DNA of 64,000 nucleotides from Arctopsyche grandis (Eukaryota; Arthropoda; Insecta; Trichoptera; Hydropsychidae): positions 18,624,501 to 18,688,500 of the forward strand of contig NC_135362.1 in the NCBI RefSeq assembly GCF_051622035.1, read 5' to 3'. The notes under the pieces were generated by a model. That model had not been told where the DNA came from and searched no databases. It saw only the letters and a program-made list of their open reading frames with translations. Of the stretch, positions 54,591 through 64,000 are shown one piece after another. The translations under genes and the position numbers were made by a program. Numbering within the stretch: position 1 is the first letter of the stretch; each line of letters starts with the position of its first letter.

Positions 54591-55050
54591 ACATTTGTAG
54601 GTGAACGTTGGGCGCTGGAACTTATCAACTGAACCTTGGTAAGTTGGTTTTACTATATGTATACATACATATGTACTCTTCGCAATCGGATCACTTACCT
54701 GCCACTTCTGCTCATATCTCGAGTTGCATTCCCCATTTATAACCGAAATAAATATGGTCGCAATTGCTTAAACGTACTTATGTATCATGTAATTGATGAG
54801 AGATGCTGTCATTGATGTCTCAATCACTAATAAATAAATATTTATGTACTGTCACGTTCCAATGAAAGATTAATAAATTTTAGTTTACTCATTCCACCGC
54901 TGCCACCACAATTATCACTGCAGCGTTTCAATGACAGATTGATAATTTTTTAAAACTACTTGGTTAACTAACCAAGATTTCTTTATTATTATTATTATTA
55001 CGTTACATTTATCTTATTGTAAGATATATTTGAAAAACGAAAATTTTTAT

Positions 55051-55178
<128 letters not shown>

Positions 55179-56383
55179 CAGTGCCGGTCACTGAAATTGC
55201 AACCCCTTAAATTTTACGCTTTTCGGGTAATAAAACCTATAATCGTTATATATTAGGATTATTTACTACTTAGTTATTTAAATAAACATCCTTTCTGCGA
55301 TTTGAGCTCATTTTAGTTTATGGTTTTGGAGTGGAAACAATATAATTTGAAGAAACATGCCGCAGAACAGAAAAACACATACGAAGTGCAGCTAATTATA
55401 TCGAATATGGTGAGTTGTGGAGAAATTTCCGCTAGAATAGGTTGTTCCAAATCCACTGTCTTCAGAATCTTGAAGAAAGAACGGGAATTTGGAATGTTAC
55501 AACTGCTACAGAAATTAGACGGGATGCTCCTGAAAGGTTTTCAATCGACATTAGTGTGGAAACTATACGTTGACACTTTAAAGATAGTGGACTTTTCGCA
55601 AGGAGACCGACGAAGAAACCGCTCCTCATGAAGAAAATGATGCGTGCACGCTTGGAATGGGCCAAAACACACAAAATTTGGATTGAAATGGATTGACGAA
55701 GAGTCATATTCTCGAATGAATCCAAATTCAACATGGTTGGCTCGGGTGGGTTGCAGAATTTCCGGCGTAAATGTTGAGAACGCTACAATAAAAATTGCAC
55801 CCGGAATACAGCAAAGCACCCTCAGAGTATAATCATCTGGGGATGTTTTTTTTATTATGGAGTGAAAGAATTACATTTATGAAAGGGTTCGTGAATATTG
55901 AAATTTACAAAAATATTTTAAAAGATCATATCATACTATCAATGGAAAAACACCTTTCTAGGTGTCATGACGTCATATTTCAAGACGATTCTCCACCTTC
56001 CCATCATGCAAAATCGCTATTTTTTTTTCTTTATTTTATGCATTTGAATGTGTACAATAATAATAAATACAAAAAGATGTGATATTTCAATAAGTTTTTC
56101 AAAGGAGAAGACTTATTTACAACAACTCAGAGTACCAACATTAACTTGGCCTGGAAAAAGCCCCGATTTGAACCCCATTGAGAACTTGTGGAGTATAATT
56201 AAACAAAAAATCAGCAAAAACATCATTCCAAACCTTCAATCATTACAAAATACTATCCAAAAAATATAATTTGAGATATTCCCTTTACAAATCCTCGAGG
56301 CATTCGTAAATTCCGTGCTTTGGGGAATTGTCGCACTCATTTAAACAAAAGGGGTAGCAACTAAATATTAAATATTTTATAAT
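55179..56383 (+). mobile_element. Tc1-like element, degenerate
   Basis: The left end is CAGTGCCGGTCACTGAAATT followed by GCAACCCCTTAAAT, directly after TA. At the right the inner part of the repeat survives (AAAAGGGGTAGCAACTA at 56346-56362), but the outermost bases have decayed, so the right border is approximate. It carries a broken transposase gene on the + strand. Confidence 0.85.
55320..56269 (+). pseudogene. Tc1-like transposase, frameshifted
   Basis: Fragments in all three + frames follow family order: the helix-turn-helix (GEISARIGCSKSTVFRILKK), then ARLEWAKTHKIW, then HDVIFQDDSPPSHHAKS with the second catalytic Asp, then LTWPGKSPDLNPIENLWSII with the catalytic Glu of DD34E. At least four frame changes and an AT-rich insertion near 56025-56090 disrupt it. 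It differs from the minus-strand Tc1 relic at 45.2 kb. Confidence 0.9.
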
Positions 56384-56399
56384 CTTATTCTTATGTGTC

Positions 56400-56754
56400 T
56401 ATACGTTGTTATTCAATTAAAAAAATGTTCAAAAGTGTTGGGCTTTATTTTCTACAGCAATCAGGCGTGAAGAAGACATCTCGTAGTCACCTCTCACTCA
56501 TTGGTTTAACCTAAAATACAAAAACATTTTTTGGACAGGGGACTATTACAGACAAACACTCTTTGAAGTCTTTGAGAATGGGCTAAAAATGTACCTTAAA
56601 TTTAAACAATAAGTCACTATTTATAGTTTTTTGGGCTTTTAATATTTCTTTTACACAAAAATACAATGGAACTGAATGTGTGTTCATAGATAGTACATAA
56701 TTTTTACATGATATAAAATAACATTAAAAATTTTAACAATTTTTTCAACTGAAG
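56400..56754. other. Non-coding spacer
   Basis: AT-rich; nothing recognisable. Confidence 0.4.
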
Positions 56755-57050
56755 AATATGTAGATGAAGTTTTGTGATCATGCGAAAATTCGAACTCGAA
56801 ATTTTTACTGATTCGAACTCAGAATCGACCACTGATCACGTTTTCATAATCTAGAAAAAATGTGTGTGTCTGTGTATTTTGGGGAGTTTTTGAACACCGT
56901 TAGTCCTATCGAACTGAAACTTACATAGTATTGTTTACTGGAATTCTTATCAACACGACGTAAATTTTTTTGTCCTCTTTTTTTTAAATTTAAATTACTG
57001 TTGGGGAAAGAGTTGTGCTTCATGGTATACACATGCAATTTTTCTTTGAA
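56755..57050 (-). repeat. Dispersed repeat family A, inverted fragment
   Basis: Reverse complement of the family 3' part: GATCATGCGAAAATTCGAAC, GTGTGTGTCTGTGTATTTTG, TTAGTCCTATCGAACTGAAA. Confidence 0.75.
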
Positions 57051-59624
57051 GAATTTGAAAGTTAATTAATTAAAAAGTAACACAATGGCAATTTTTTACC
57101 AGACTCGAGATCTTGCAAGATGTTTAAATTTGTTTACAGAAAGCATTGTAATTGTATACCTTTGTTGCACGTCAACCGTGTATTTTGTTTTTCATTTTTT
57201 TTTGTTTTCTCGTACACATTGTAGACATAACATTTTCTTGTATTTCTCGAGACCTTCTGACGTCACGGGATACGCTTGTTTTGTTGACAATGTTTTGAGA
57301 AAACGCGTCCATCTGTTTCGTCCTGTATCGATACCGTGATTTGTGTTCATGTTTCTGTTTGTTAAATATTCTCCCTTTGCTTGAGCTATGTTTGCATTCC
57401 ATTATGCGCATACTGTAATATATTGTCCAATAATTGTCAAACCACACTTTATCATTTTTCTTCAACAACCCCACATATCGTTGGTTACATATTATAGATA
57501 ATTGGTGATGGTAGTAAATTTATTTTGTCTTGCAATATTTTAACTACATACTTATTTGCGCATTACTTCTGTAGAGATTCGTGGAAGTAAGATCAAAGTG
57601 TATTTATGTACATACATATGTACGTATATGGGTATTTTATTCATTTTTTATTCGTATAGCTTCCCTTTAAACACGCTTGAAAAGAGAGTGACAAATATGC
57701 GAATGGCACACTGAAGAATAGGAACTCCAAATGATATACTGAATGACTAATATATGATGACGCTTTTGATTTTTTAAAATGATTTTTCGTGTTTTTGATA
57801 AAATTTTATATACGCGTCTGAAGTTTCTATTGAACGTAATTGGTTTGTTTTTCTCGTATGAATAGAATTTGAATTAAATGATAAAACGTGTGCTTTTAGT
57901 ATTAAAGGGATTTGCCCTTCGAAGACGTATTTTTATTATTTTCTTATGAATTACAGATAATTTCATTATTATAATAATCGTTTGTTTTGAACCATGATGT
58001 ATGTAACGAGGAGGGAAGTTTTCGAATGGCGTCTTATAAGCGAGGGGTTGACATCTCAAAAGGCGCACCACCGTCTATACAAAGTCTCTGCGGTTGAAAT
58101 TATATGAAATTACGCGTTATGTGGAAAAGGAAATGATATATATCCTTTTATTAGATCGTTAATGCTATTCACTCGACAATATTAGGTAATGATATCCAAT
58201 TTGTGTGTTTGTTGTATTCGGAATCCTTTTCGAATAATAGTGCGGAATTATGCGTGCTGATTGGCAAAACGACTGTATATTTATTTACATACATACATGT
58301 ATAACAATATTCAAACGATACATTTGCAAAATAATCCCCCATTTATTCCCAAACATCAATAATTTCAGCAGTTCTTAGCATATGTTTACATATGTACATA
58401 TAAACATAAACTCAATATGTCAAGTATGGTTTATGAACATGATAATATTATACATATGCATGTATGTACGGGTAGATATGAGTTATTCCATTTTACTCAA
58501 TGATAAAAAAATATATATCAATCACAGATTAAATGAATGTCTTAAATTTGATTAATAAACTGACGAATATGATTAATAAACTTTTTGATTTTAATTTTAC
58601 TCTCAGCTTTAATGCCACATCAGACTTGATTTTTCAGATTATATCAAAAGTGAGTGAGTTGGCCAAAAAATTTCTGATCTCAAGATCAATATTTCTAAGA
58701 GATTGGAATATAACTACGAATATTAATTTTAAAACCATTATATAATATAAAGAAAAAATAAGCTTTCTTTAGATTAAAATATCTTTTTACTTTATTTTAA
58801 CATTCGACGCAGAGTTAAAAAAAAATGGTTTTTCAATCGCCTCTTTCTAACAATCAACATGATAAATTATTTTTAAAAGTTCTATAATATTTAGTTTGAC
58901 ATGTTTCTGCCGTTCGTCTCTTTTTCGGTTTAATCAAATCGATCTGGTATTTTATTATATCTATAGTCATATTTATTGTAAAAAAATTGAACAAAAGTTT
59001 TTGTGAAACAAATCATAATTTTGCCTACCGATTAATTTGTGTAAATTTTTAATTAAATGTATGTATGTAATATACATATGAACATACATGAGTGCTTGCA
59101 TTTCATTGATTTTTATAAAATTTTATTAAAAAATTCATTACTTTTCATATTATGTCGTCATTTCAAACGTTGAGTGCGGGGATTAACTCTCAGATCCGAT
59201 GTTCGAATCGAACCGATTAGATACGATTTAATTACAAGACTGAAAAGTCTTCTTATTACATGGCTCGGTCGCCACCCTCTCCCTTGTCGCCTTCGTTTCT
59301 TACTTATTCCGTCGAATATACAAACATACGTACCTATGTATATTTAGATATTTTTTTTATCTTCGGAACGTCATTTTTTAAATGGACCGAGATTATGTCG
59401 TCAGATCGAGTCGAGAGGGTTCTTTGCCTTCGCTTATCTCTGTAATTTACGAGCCCGTTTTAATTAGCCCGGATTTTAAGATCCACCTTTTACATTGATG
59501 GGAAATTTAAAACCCGAAATTTTGACGAAAAAAGTGCAAATGCGTATAATTATGAAGGTACACTTTTTTATTTGTTTTTATGGATTTGTTTGTGTGTATA
59601 ATTTCTTATATTAAATGTTTATTT
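57051..59624. other. AT-rich non-coding sequence
   Basis: No gene or repeat family recognised beyond TATGTA microsatellite (57605-57630, 58380-58470). 59160-59480 is less AT-rich, with a short open frame (59260-59445) lacking homology. Confidence 0.4.
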
Positions 59625-59855
59625 ATATATCTAATATATATGTAACTTCGAAAGAGACTTCGTATGTATGTTTGTAAGTATTTTTGGTTGGGAACATCAA
59701 AAACAAAACAAAGTTTCTATGACGACGATTCGATAGTTTATTTTCGATTCAAATAAATTTAATAAATTTAACAAATGAATATTTACTATTAGATTCGCCA
59801 TGTTTAAGCTGTTTATATTACAAATATTGAGCGAAGCCGGGTAAAATAACTAGTT
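59625..59855 (-). repeat. Dispersed repeat family B, inverted copy
   Basis: Reverse complement of family B: ACTTCGAAAGAGACTTCGTA, then TTAGATTCGCCATGTTTAAG, then GAGCGAAGCCGGGTAAAATA. Confidence 0.8.
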
Positions 59856-59939
59856 TATAATATTATAGAAACTAATATGTTGCATTGTACATTTGACGAC
59901 TTTTTAACATTAGATATATATGTACATACATTGTATATG

Positions 59940-60624
59940 CAGTGGCGGCTCGTGGATAAGATATCTGGGGGTGCTGTGGTTGATTAAAAATAAAAAAAAT
60001 GTTTATTTGGATTATGTTTTACTATTAACATCAATATTATCAAAATTAAACATTATATGTATTTTTTTTCATTATAAAATTGATTCTTCTGTATTTTTTC
60101 CTTGAAAAAAGATCTATCACCTTTTCGTGAAATTTTTTATTATCCATAATCATTTTTTTTCAATTGACAGCAAAGACAAAGCCCTCAATCTTTCCTGAAC
60201 CATTGTGTTTCTTATACTCGTATATATATGTCTTTATTCTATTTATTGATGAAAAACACCGTTCTGGCTCAGAGGTAGTTAAAGTTGTAAGCAGAATTTG
60301 AATATGGTTTGCTATTTCCACACGAACTTTGCATAAATTGATTGCAAAAATAAGTTTTAAAAATATTAATAAATCGTTAATACTATGCATTTCTTTCCTT
60401 GAGTAAAACACTTCTAATTCAGTTTGAAGTTTTTCTTTATCTAGCATTATTCTAGATCATTATTGGATGTATCGGTGTGCGGGCGAGCTTAATACACGCT
60501 TAAATAGTATTGATATTTTCATATAATATACATACATACATTTATGTATATAATAATATTAAATTTTTCTCAATTTCCTTGGGGGTGCTGCAGTACCGCA
60601 GTGCGTATGGACGAGCCGCCACTG
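59940..60624 (-). mobile_element. hAT element, internally deleted
   Basis: Ends CAGTGGCGGCTCGTGGAT and CAGTGGCGGCTCGTCCAT (right end reverse complemented). Both ends carry GGGGGTGCTG just inside. Flanking 8-mers TGTATATG and CATATATG match at six of eight positions. 685 bp. It keeps only the C-terminal part of a transposase on the minus strand. Confidence 0.88.
60160..60447 (-). pseudogene. hAT transposase, C-terminal dimerisation fragment
   Basis: The minus-strand frame of 95 codons ends with LLTTLTTSEPERCFSSINRI, the hAT C-terminal dimerisation motif (usually S-x-A-x-x-E-R-x-F-S). The zinc finger and catalytic core are missing, so this is the remnant left after internal deletion. Confidence 0.82.
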
Positions 60625-60736
60625 CATATATGTATACACGTGTTTTTAAGCTTCAACAATTTTTATAAACTTAATAATTAATCAATGTTATTAGTTTTTT
60701 AAATTCATTATACACATCTGTTGTGTCTTCCGTCAT

Positions 60737-63700
60737 ATCATCATCATCATCATTTACAGCCATTCGCCATCCACTGCTGGATGAAGGCCTCTCCAACACG
60801 CTTCCACTCGTCTCTGTTTTGCGCAACACTCATCCATCTCATTCCGCACATTTTCCTAATTTCGTTCACCCATCTTCCTTGCGGTCTTCCTTTTACTCTT
60901 TTGCCTTCTCTCGGGTACCATTCAAGCACTTCTTTTGTCCACCTTTCGTCCATCCTCCTAGCTACGTGACCCGCCCATTGCCATTTCAATCTCTTCACTC
61001 TATCCACTATGTCCACTACCCTTGTCATATTTCTCACCCACGTGTTCCGCTTCCTGTCTTTCCTCGTTATGCCAAGCATACAGCGTTCCATACTTCTTTG
61101 AGTGCATTGGATTTTATTTTGCATCTTGGCGTTCAGTGTCCAAGTTTCACATCCATACGTCATCACTGGCAAAACGCATTGATCAAAGATCCTTTTCTTC
61201 AGGCAGAGTGGCATTTTTGATTTAAAAACAGCATTCATCCGTCCAAATGCACTCCACCCTAATTTCATACGTCTCTTTATCTCTTCATTTTTACTACCAG
61301 ACATGTCAATTATTTGACCTAAATATAAATAATTATTTACTACTTCTACTGGTTTATCATCTAAGGGGATGCTATCAGGCATGCAATAACTATTGAACAT
61401 TAGTTTAGTCTTATCTACGTTAATTTTTAATCCTGCTTTTCTACTTTCCCTGTCCAGCTGTGTTAGTCTGATAAGTAGGTCAGCTGAATCACGAGCTACT
61501 AAAACTATATCGTCTGCGAACCGAAGGTGACTCAAAAAGCGACCATTGATGCTTACTCCGGCTGTATCCCAATCCAATTTCCTGAAAACTCCCTCAAGCA
61601 CCGCATTGAATAACTTGGGCGAGATTGTATCTCCTTGTCTTACTCCTTTTCCTATGCTAAATCTATCTGTACCTGAAAAAATTTTAACCGAAGCTGTGGC
61701 ATTCTTATATATTGCAGCTAACAGTCCCACATAGGGTTCCGGCACTCCCTGTGTTTTTAGAGCGTTAAGTACTGCATTATGACTAACTGTATCGAAGGCT
61801 TTCTCATAATCGACGAAACCTAGGCACAATGGCCGTTGATATTCGTTGGCGCGCTCGATTAGTTCGCCAACTACTTGGAGGTGGTCCATTGTGCTGAAAT
61901 TTGCCCTAAACCCTGCCTGCTCTATAGGTTGGTTCTCGTCGAGGATATTCTTCAGCCTTTCTGTAATAACCTTCGTGAAGAGCTTGTAGACCGCTGAAAG
62001 TAGACTAATGGGTCGGTAGTTCTTGATATCGCTTTTGTCGCCTTTTTTGTGTATTAAAATGATAGTTGCGTTATTCCATCCTTCTGGTATAACTTGGTTC
62101 TGGATGCATTTGCTGAAAAGCCTAGCTAAGATATTAATTAGGGGGGGGCCGCCACATTTTAGTAAGTCAATGGGAATATTATCTTCCCCTGGGGTTTTAC
62201 CGTTCTTTGCAGTTTTTAGCGCGGCCTCTACTTCGCTAGGCAATACTGCAGGAACCCTTTGGCCGTGTGTCGATTCCAGAGCGGGGAATTGGCCGTTGTC
62301 GTTCTCGTATAGTTTTGCATAGAACGTGTAAACTCTGTCTATGATTTCTTCTCTATTCCTAATTATTACTCCGCTCTCTGATCTGATTGCGATCATTTGG
62401 TTTTTGCCTAAGAAAAGATCCTGTTTGCACTTTTTCAGGCTACGGTTATTCTTAATGGTATTTTCTATTAGCTTGCTGTTAAAATCCCTGACATCCCTGA
62501 CTATTCTCTTTTTAATTTCCTTATTTACTAGATTGTATTCTTGCTTATTATTATCCCTATCTAAATTCCTTTTATGCTTAATTAGGTTTTTTGTTTCCGC
62601 TGAAATTTTGCTTAATTTAATCTGTTTCCTGAATCCACCTAATTTCTTACCTGTTGAGGTTAGAACCGAACTAATTACAGTGTTCAATTCCTCGATGTCT
62701 GCTTCTGGGTTTAATTTCCCGTATCGATTTCCAAGTTCGAGTTCGAATTCCTTTTTCCTAGACCTTAGTTGAGCGAAATCTGGAGAGTTACTGCATCCTT
62801 TTATTAATTTCCTACGTTCGCAATTTATATTAATGGCCATCTTGGCACGGACTAATCTGTGATCGCTACCTATATCTACTTTACTTAAAACACTAACGTC
62901 TTTAACGGAGTGCAGGGCATTTGTTAGGATGAAATCGATCTCGTTTCTGTCTCCTTTAGGACTCTCCCAAGTCCACTTATTGTTGGTGTTTTTCCTGAAA
63001 AATGAATTAGTGATAAAGAGCCTGTTGTGTTCTGCGAATTCTATGAGGCGATCGCCTCTGTCGTTTCTTTGGCCGGTACCAAAATTGCCTACTGCTCTTT
63101 CAGTATTTGCCTTTTGTCCTATTTTTGCGTTAAAGTCGCCCATGATTATTTTAAAGTGGTGACGGCTATTATCGTATGCGTCCTGTATTTTTTCGTAGAA
63201 GTCTTCTATTTCCTCGTCTGGGTGGCTAGATGTGGGGGCGTACACTTGGAAGATTTGACAAGTGTACCTGCTCGAGATTCTTAATACTATATAGCATATA
63301 CGTTCCGATATGTCGCTTATTTCTATAATATTTCTTTCTATTCTCTTATTGATAAGAAACCCTACTCCTCCTATTCTACCATTTGGTAGCCCTCTCCAGT
63401 AGAGACAGTTACCACTTTTTAGGATTATTTGGTTTTGCTGTTTTCGTCTTACTTCACTAAGTCCTATTATATCCCATTTGATATTTTCTAATTCATTCTC
63501 TAATGCAAGCACACTTCCTTCACTCGATAACGTTCTTACATTGTACGTGGCTAAATACAGGTTTCTATTAGCTAAGCTATCATCCATCGTCACTCTTACC
63601 TTGTTGGAGGTTTGGATATTATTTTTCTCGCATTTATCCAAGATGTGTTGAGAAAAAGGCGGTACTTGAGAGAGATTTCCATTCAAGGAGTGAGTTCTTA

Positions 63701-63800
63701 CCGCCATAGACTCTTCTCTGTGGTCAGCTTTGACAGATAGTCATCCTAGGTATCACTTGGATCACTTATGAGTTATTACATGCCATTTAACAGGGTTACT
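60737..63800 (-). mobile_element. RTE-clade LINE, near full length
   Basis: Minus-strand non-LTR retrotransposon with one intact ORF and a 3' (TGA)n tail (plus-strand ATC repeats 60737-60752). The 5' border is uncertain and lies between 63708 and about 63860. A truncated relative lies at 3375-4899. Short 3' ends with tandem microsatellite are typical of the RTE clade. The intact ORF suggests recent retrotransposition. Confidence 0.9.
60750..63707 (-). CDS. RTE LINE polyprotein: endonuclease and reverse transcriptase
   Basis: An uninterrupted frame of 985 codons from ATG at 63707. Residues about 50-290 form an apurinic-type endonuclease: LATYNVRTL at 52-60, GLSEVRRK at 82-89, MGDFNAKIG at 189-197, and the catalytic SDH at 281-283. 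Residues about 490-800 form the reverse transcriptase: LIHKKGDKSDIKNYRPISLL, QAGFRANFSTMDH, VDYEKAFDTVSH (first catalytic Asp region), RQGDTISPKLFN, and FADD at 730-733. The tail 830-985 has the usual YGCETWTL, RWAGHVARR-like and GRPQGRWV motifs of RTE-type proteins. The stop TGA is the first unit of the 3' TGA repeat. The enzyme would nick target DNA and copy its own RNA there. No disabling mutation is visible. Confidence 0.96.
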   Translation of the reverse strand: MAVRTHSLNGNLSQVPPFSQHILDKCEKNNIQTSNKVRVTMDDSLANRNLYLATYNVRTLSSEGSVLALENELENIKWDIIGLSEVRRKQQNQIILKSGNCLYWRGLPNGRIGGVGFLINKRIERNIIEISDISERICYIVLRISSRYTCQIFQVYAPTSSHPDEEIEDFYEKIQDAYDNSRHHFKIIMGDFNAKIGQKANTERAVGNFGTGQRNDRGDRLIEFAEHNRLFITNSFFRKNTNNKWTWESPKGDRNEIDFILTNALHSVKDVSVLSKVDIGSDHRLVRAKMAININCERRKLIKGCSNSPDFAQLRSRKKEFELELGNRYGKLNPEADIEELNTVISSVLTSTGKKLGGFRKQIKLSKISAETKNLIKHKRNLDRDNNKQEYNLVNKEIKKRIVRDVRDFNSKLIENTIKNNRSLKKCKQDLFLGKNQMIAIRSESGVIIRNREEIIDRVYTFYAKLYENDNGQFPALESTHGQRVPAVLPSEVEAALKTAKNGKTPGEDNIPIDLLKCGGPPLINILARLFSKCIQNQVIPEGWNNATIILIHKKGDKSDIKNYRPISLLSAVYKLFTKVITERLKNILDENQPIEQAGFRANFSTMDHLQVVGELIERANEYQRPLCLGFVDYEKAFDTVSHNAVLNALKTQGVPEPYVGLLAAIYKNATASVKIFSGTDRFSIGKGVRQGDTISPKLFNAVLEGVFRKLDWDTAGVSINGRFLSHLRFADDIVLVARDSADLLIRLTQLDRESRKAGLKINVDKTKLMFNSYCMPDSIPLDDKPVEVVNNYLYLGQIIDMSGSKNEEIKRRMKLGWSAFGRMNAVFKSKMPLCLKKRIFDQCVLPVMTYGCETWTLNAKMQNKIQCTQRSMERCMLGITRKDRKRNTWVRNMTRVVDIVDRVKRLKWQWAGHVARRMDERWTKEVLEWYPREGKRVKGRPQGRWVNEIRKMCGMRWMSVAQNRDEWKRVGEAFIQQWMANGCK

Positions 63801-63865
63801 TTGTAAGTGAAAGTAGTTAGTTATGATAATAATAGATTAGCAATTGTTATACTACTTTTTTACAG

Positions 63866-63910
63866 ATCTTTATCGTGAGACGCCTCTTTGGAGACAACGG
63901 ATTTATATAT
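63866..63910 (+). other. Candidate 45-nt exon, unassigned
   Basis: Flanked by a strong acceptor (ACTTTTTTACAG, ending 63865) and donor (GTGAGTGC, from 63911). It is open in the phase left by the last membralin exon (DLYRETPLWRQRIY) and its length is a multiple of three. The residues do not match the membralin block expected next, so it is either a cryptic or alternative exon, or part of another gene. Confidence 0.2.
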
Positions 63911-64000
63911 GTGAGTGCGGTTTGCAATTTAATATTTTAATAATAAATTTAGTAAAGAATATAAAATTACACGAATTACTTTAATATAAATTAAATATGA

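Noticed and set aside
60721..63284. Plus-strand open frames opposite the RTE ORF (also 3313-3741 and 4067-4864)
   Set aside because: They are antisense shadows of the reverse transcriptase gene; the same shadows appear in both LINE copies.
63866..63910. This mini-exon as the next membralin exon
   Set aside because: Phase fits, but the residues do not match the expected V-D-L-L-Q-M-L block, so it is kept only as an unassigned candidate.

Overview
This is a window of an insect nuclear genome. It is AT-rich, full of TACATA/TATGTA and (TA)n microsatellites, and holds spliced genes with very long introns among many transposable elements. The order cannot be fixed from sequence alone; gene and repeat content fit a holometabolous insect. 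Nothing looks bacterial, viral or organellar.

Two host genes can be read, both on the + strand. The first (13790-16174) is the 3' part of an agatoxin-like peptide (ALP, U8-agatoxin-Ao1a-like) precursor. A short acidic propeptide exon joins in phase, through a Lys-Arg site made across the splice junction, to a last exon encoding an eight-cysteine knot peptide. Its signal-peptide exon was not found. The second is membralin (TMEM259), an ER membrane protein. Six coding exons with matching phases run from 28698 to 47692. The gene leaves the window unfinished inside a last intron of more than 16 kb, and one internal intron is 12.6 kb.

The rest is mostly mobile DNA. 3.4-4.9 kb: a damaged RTE-clade LINE. 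6.9-7.1 kb: a small hAT MITE beside a (TA)n array. 10.3-12.9 kb: a complete-ended but frameshifted hAT element with a perfect 8-bp target duplication, inside a Jockey-clade LINE relic. 20.2-22.6 kb: a piggyBac-type MITE, then a CR1/Jockey-type LINE 3' end split by an irritans-type mariner. 24.7-27.7 kb: a tRNA-like relic and four DNA-transposon insertions, including a PIF/Harbinger remnant just upstream of membralin. Membralin introns hold two dispersed repeat families (A and B), a SINE-like repeat (C), a LINE tail, foldback MITEs and a Tc1 relic. 48.7-50.3 kb: a non-autonomous hAT. 55.2-56.4 kb: a Tc1 relic. 59.9-60.6 kb: a deleted hAT. 60.7-63.8 kb: an RTE LINE with an intact 985-codon ORF.

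The two host genes have no visible functional link. The transposons show a nested history: hAT into Jockey, mariner into CR1, piggyBac MITE into family A, MITE into Tc1. Several (TA)n arrays abut transposon ends that carry TA-rich target duplications.
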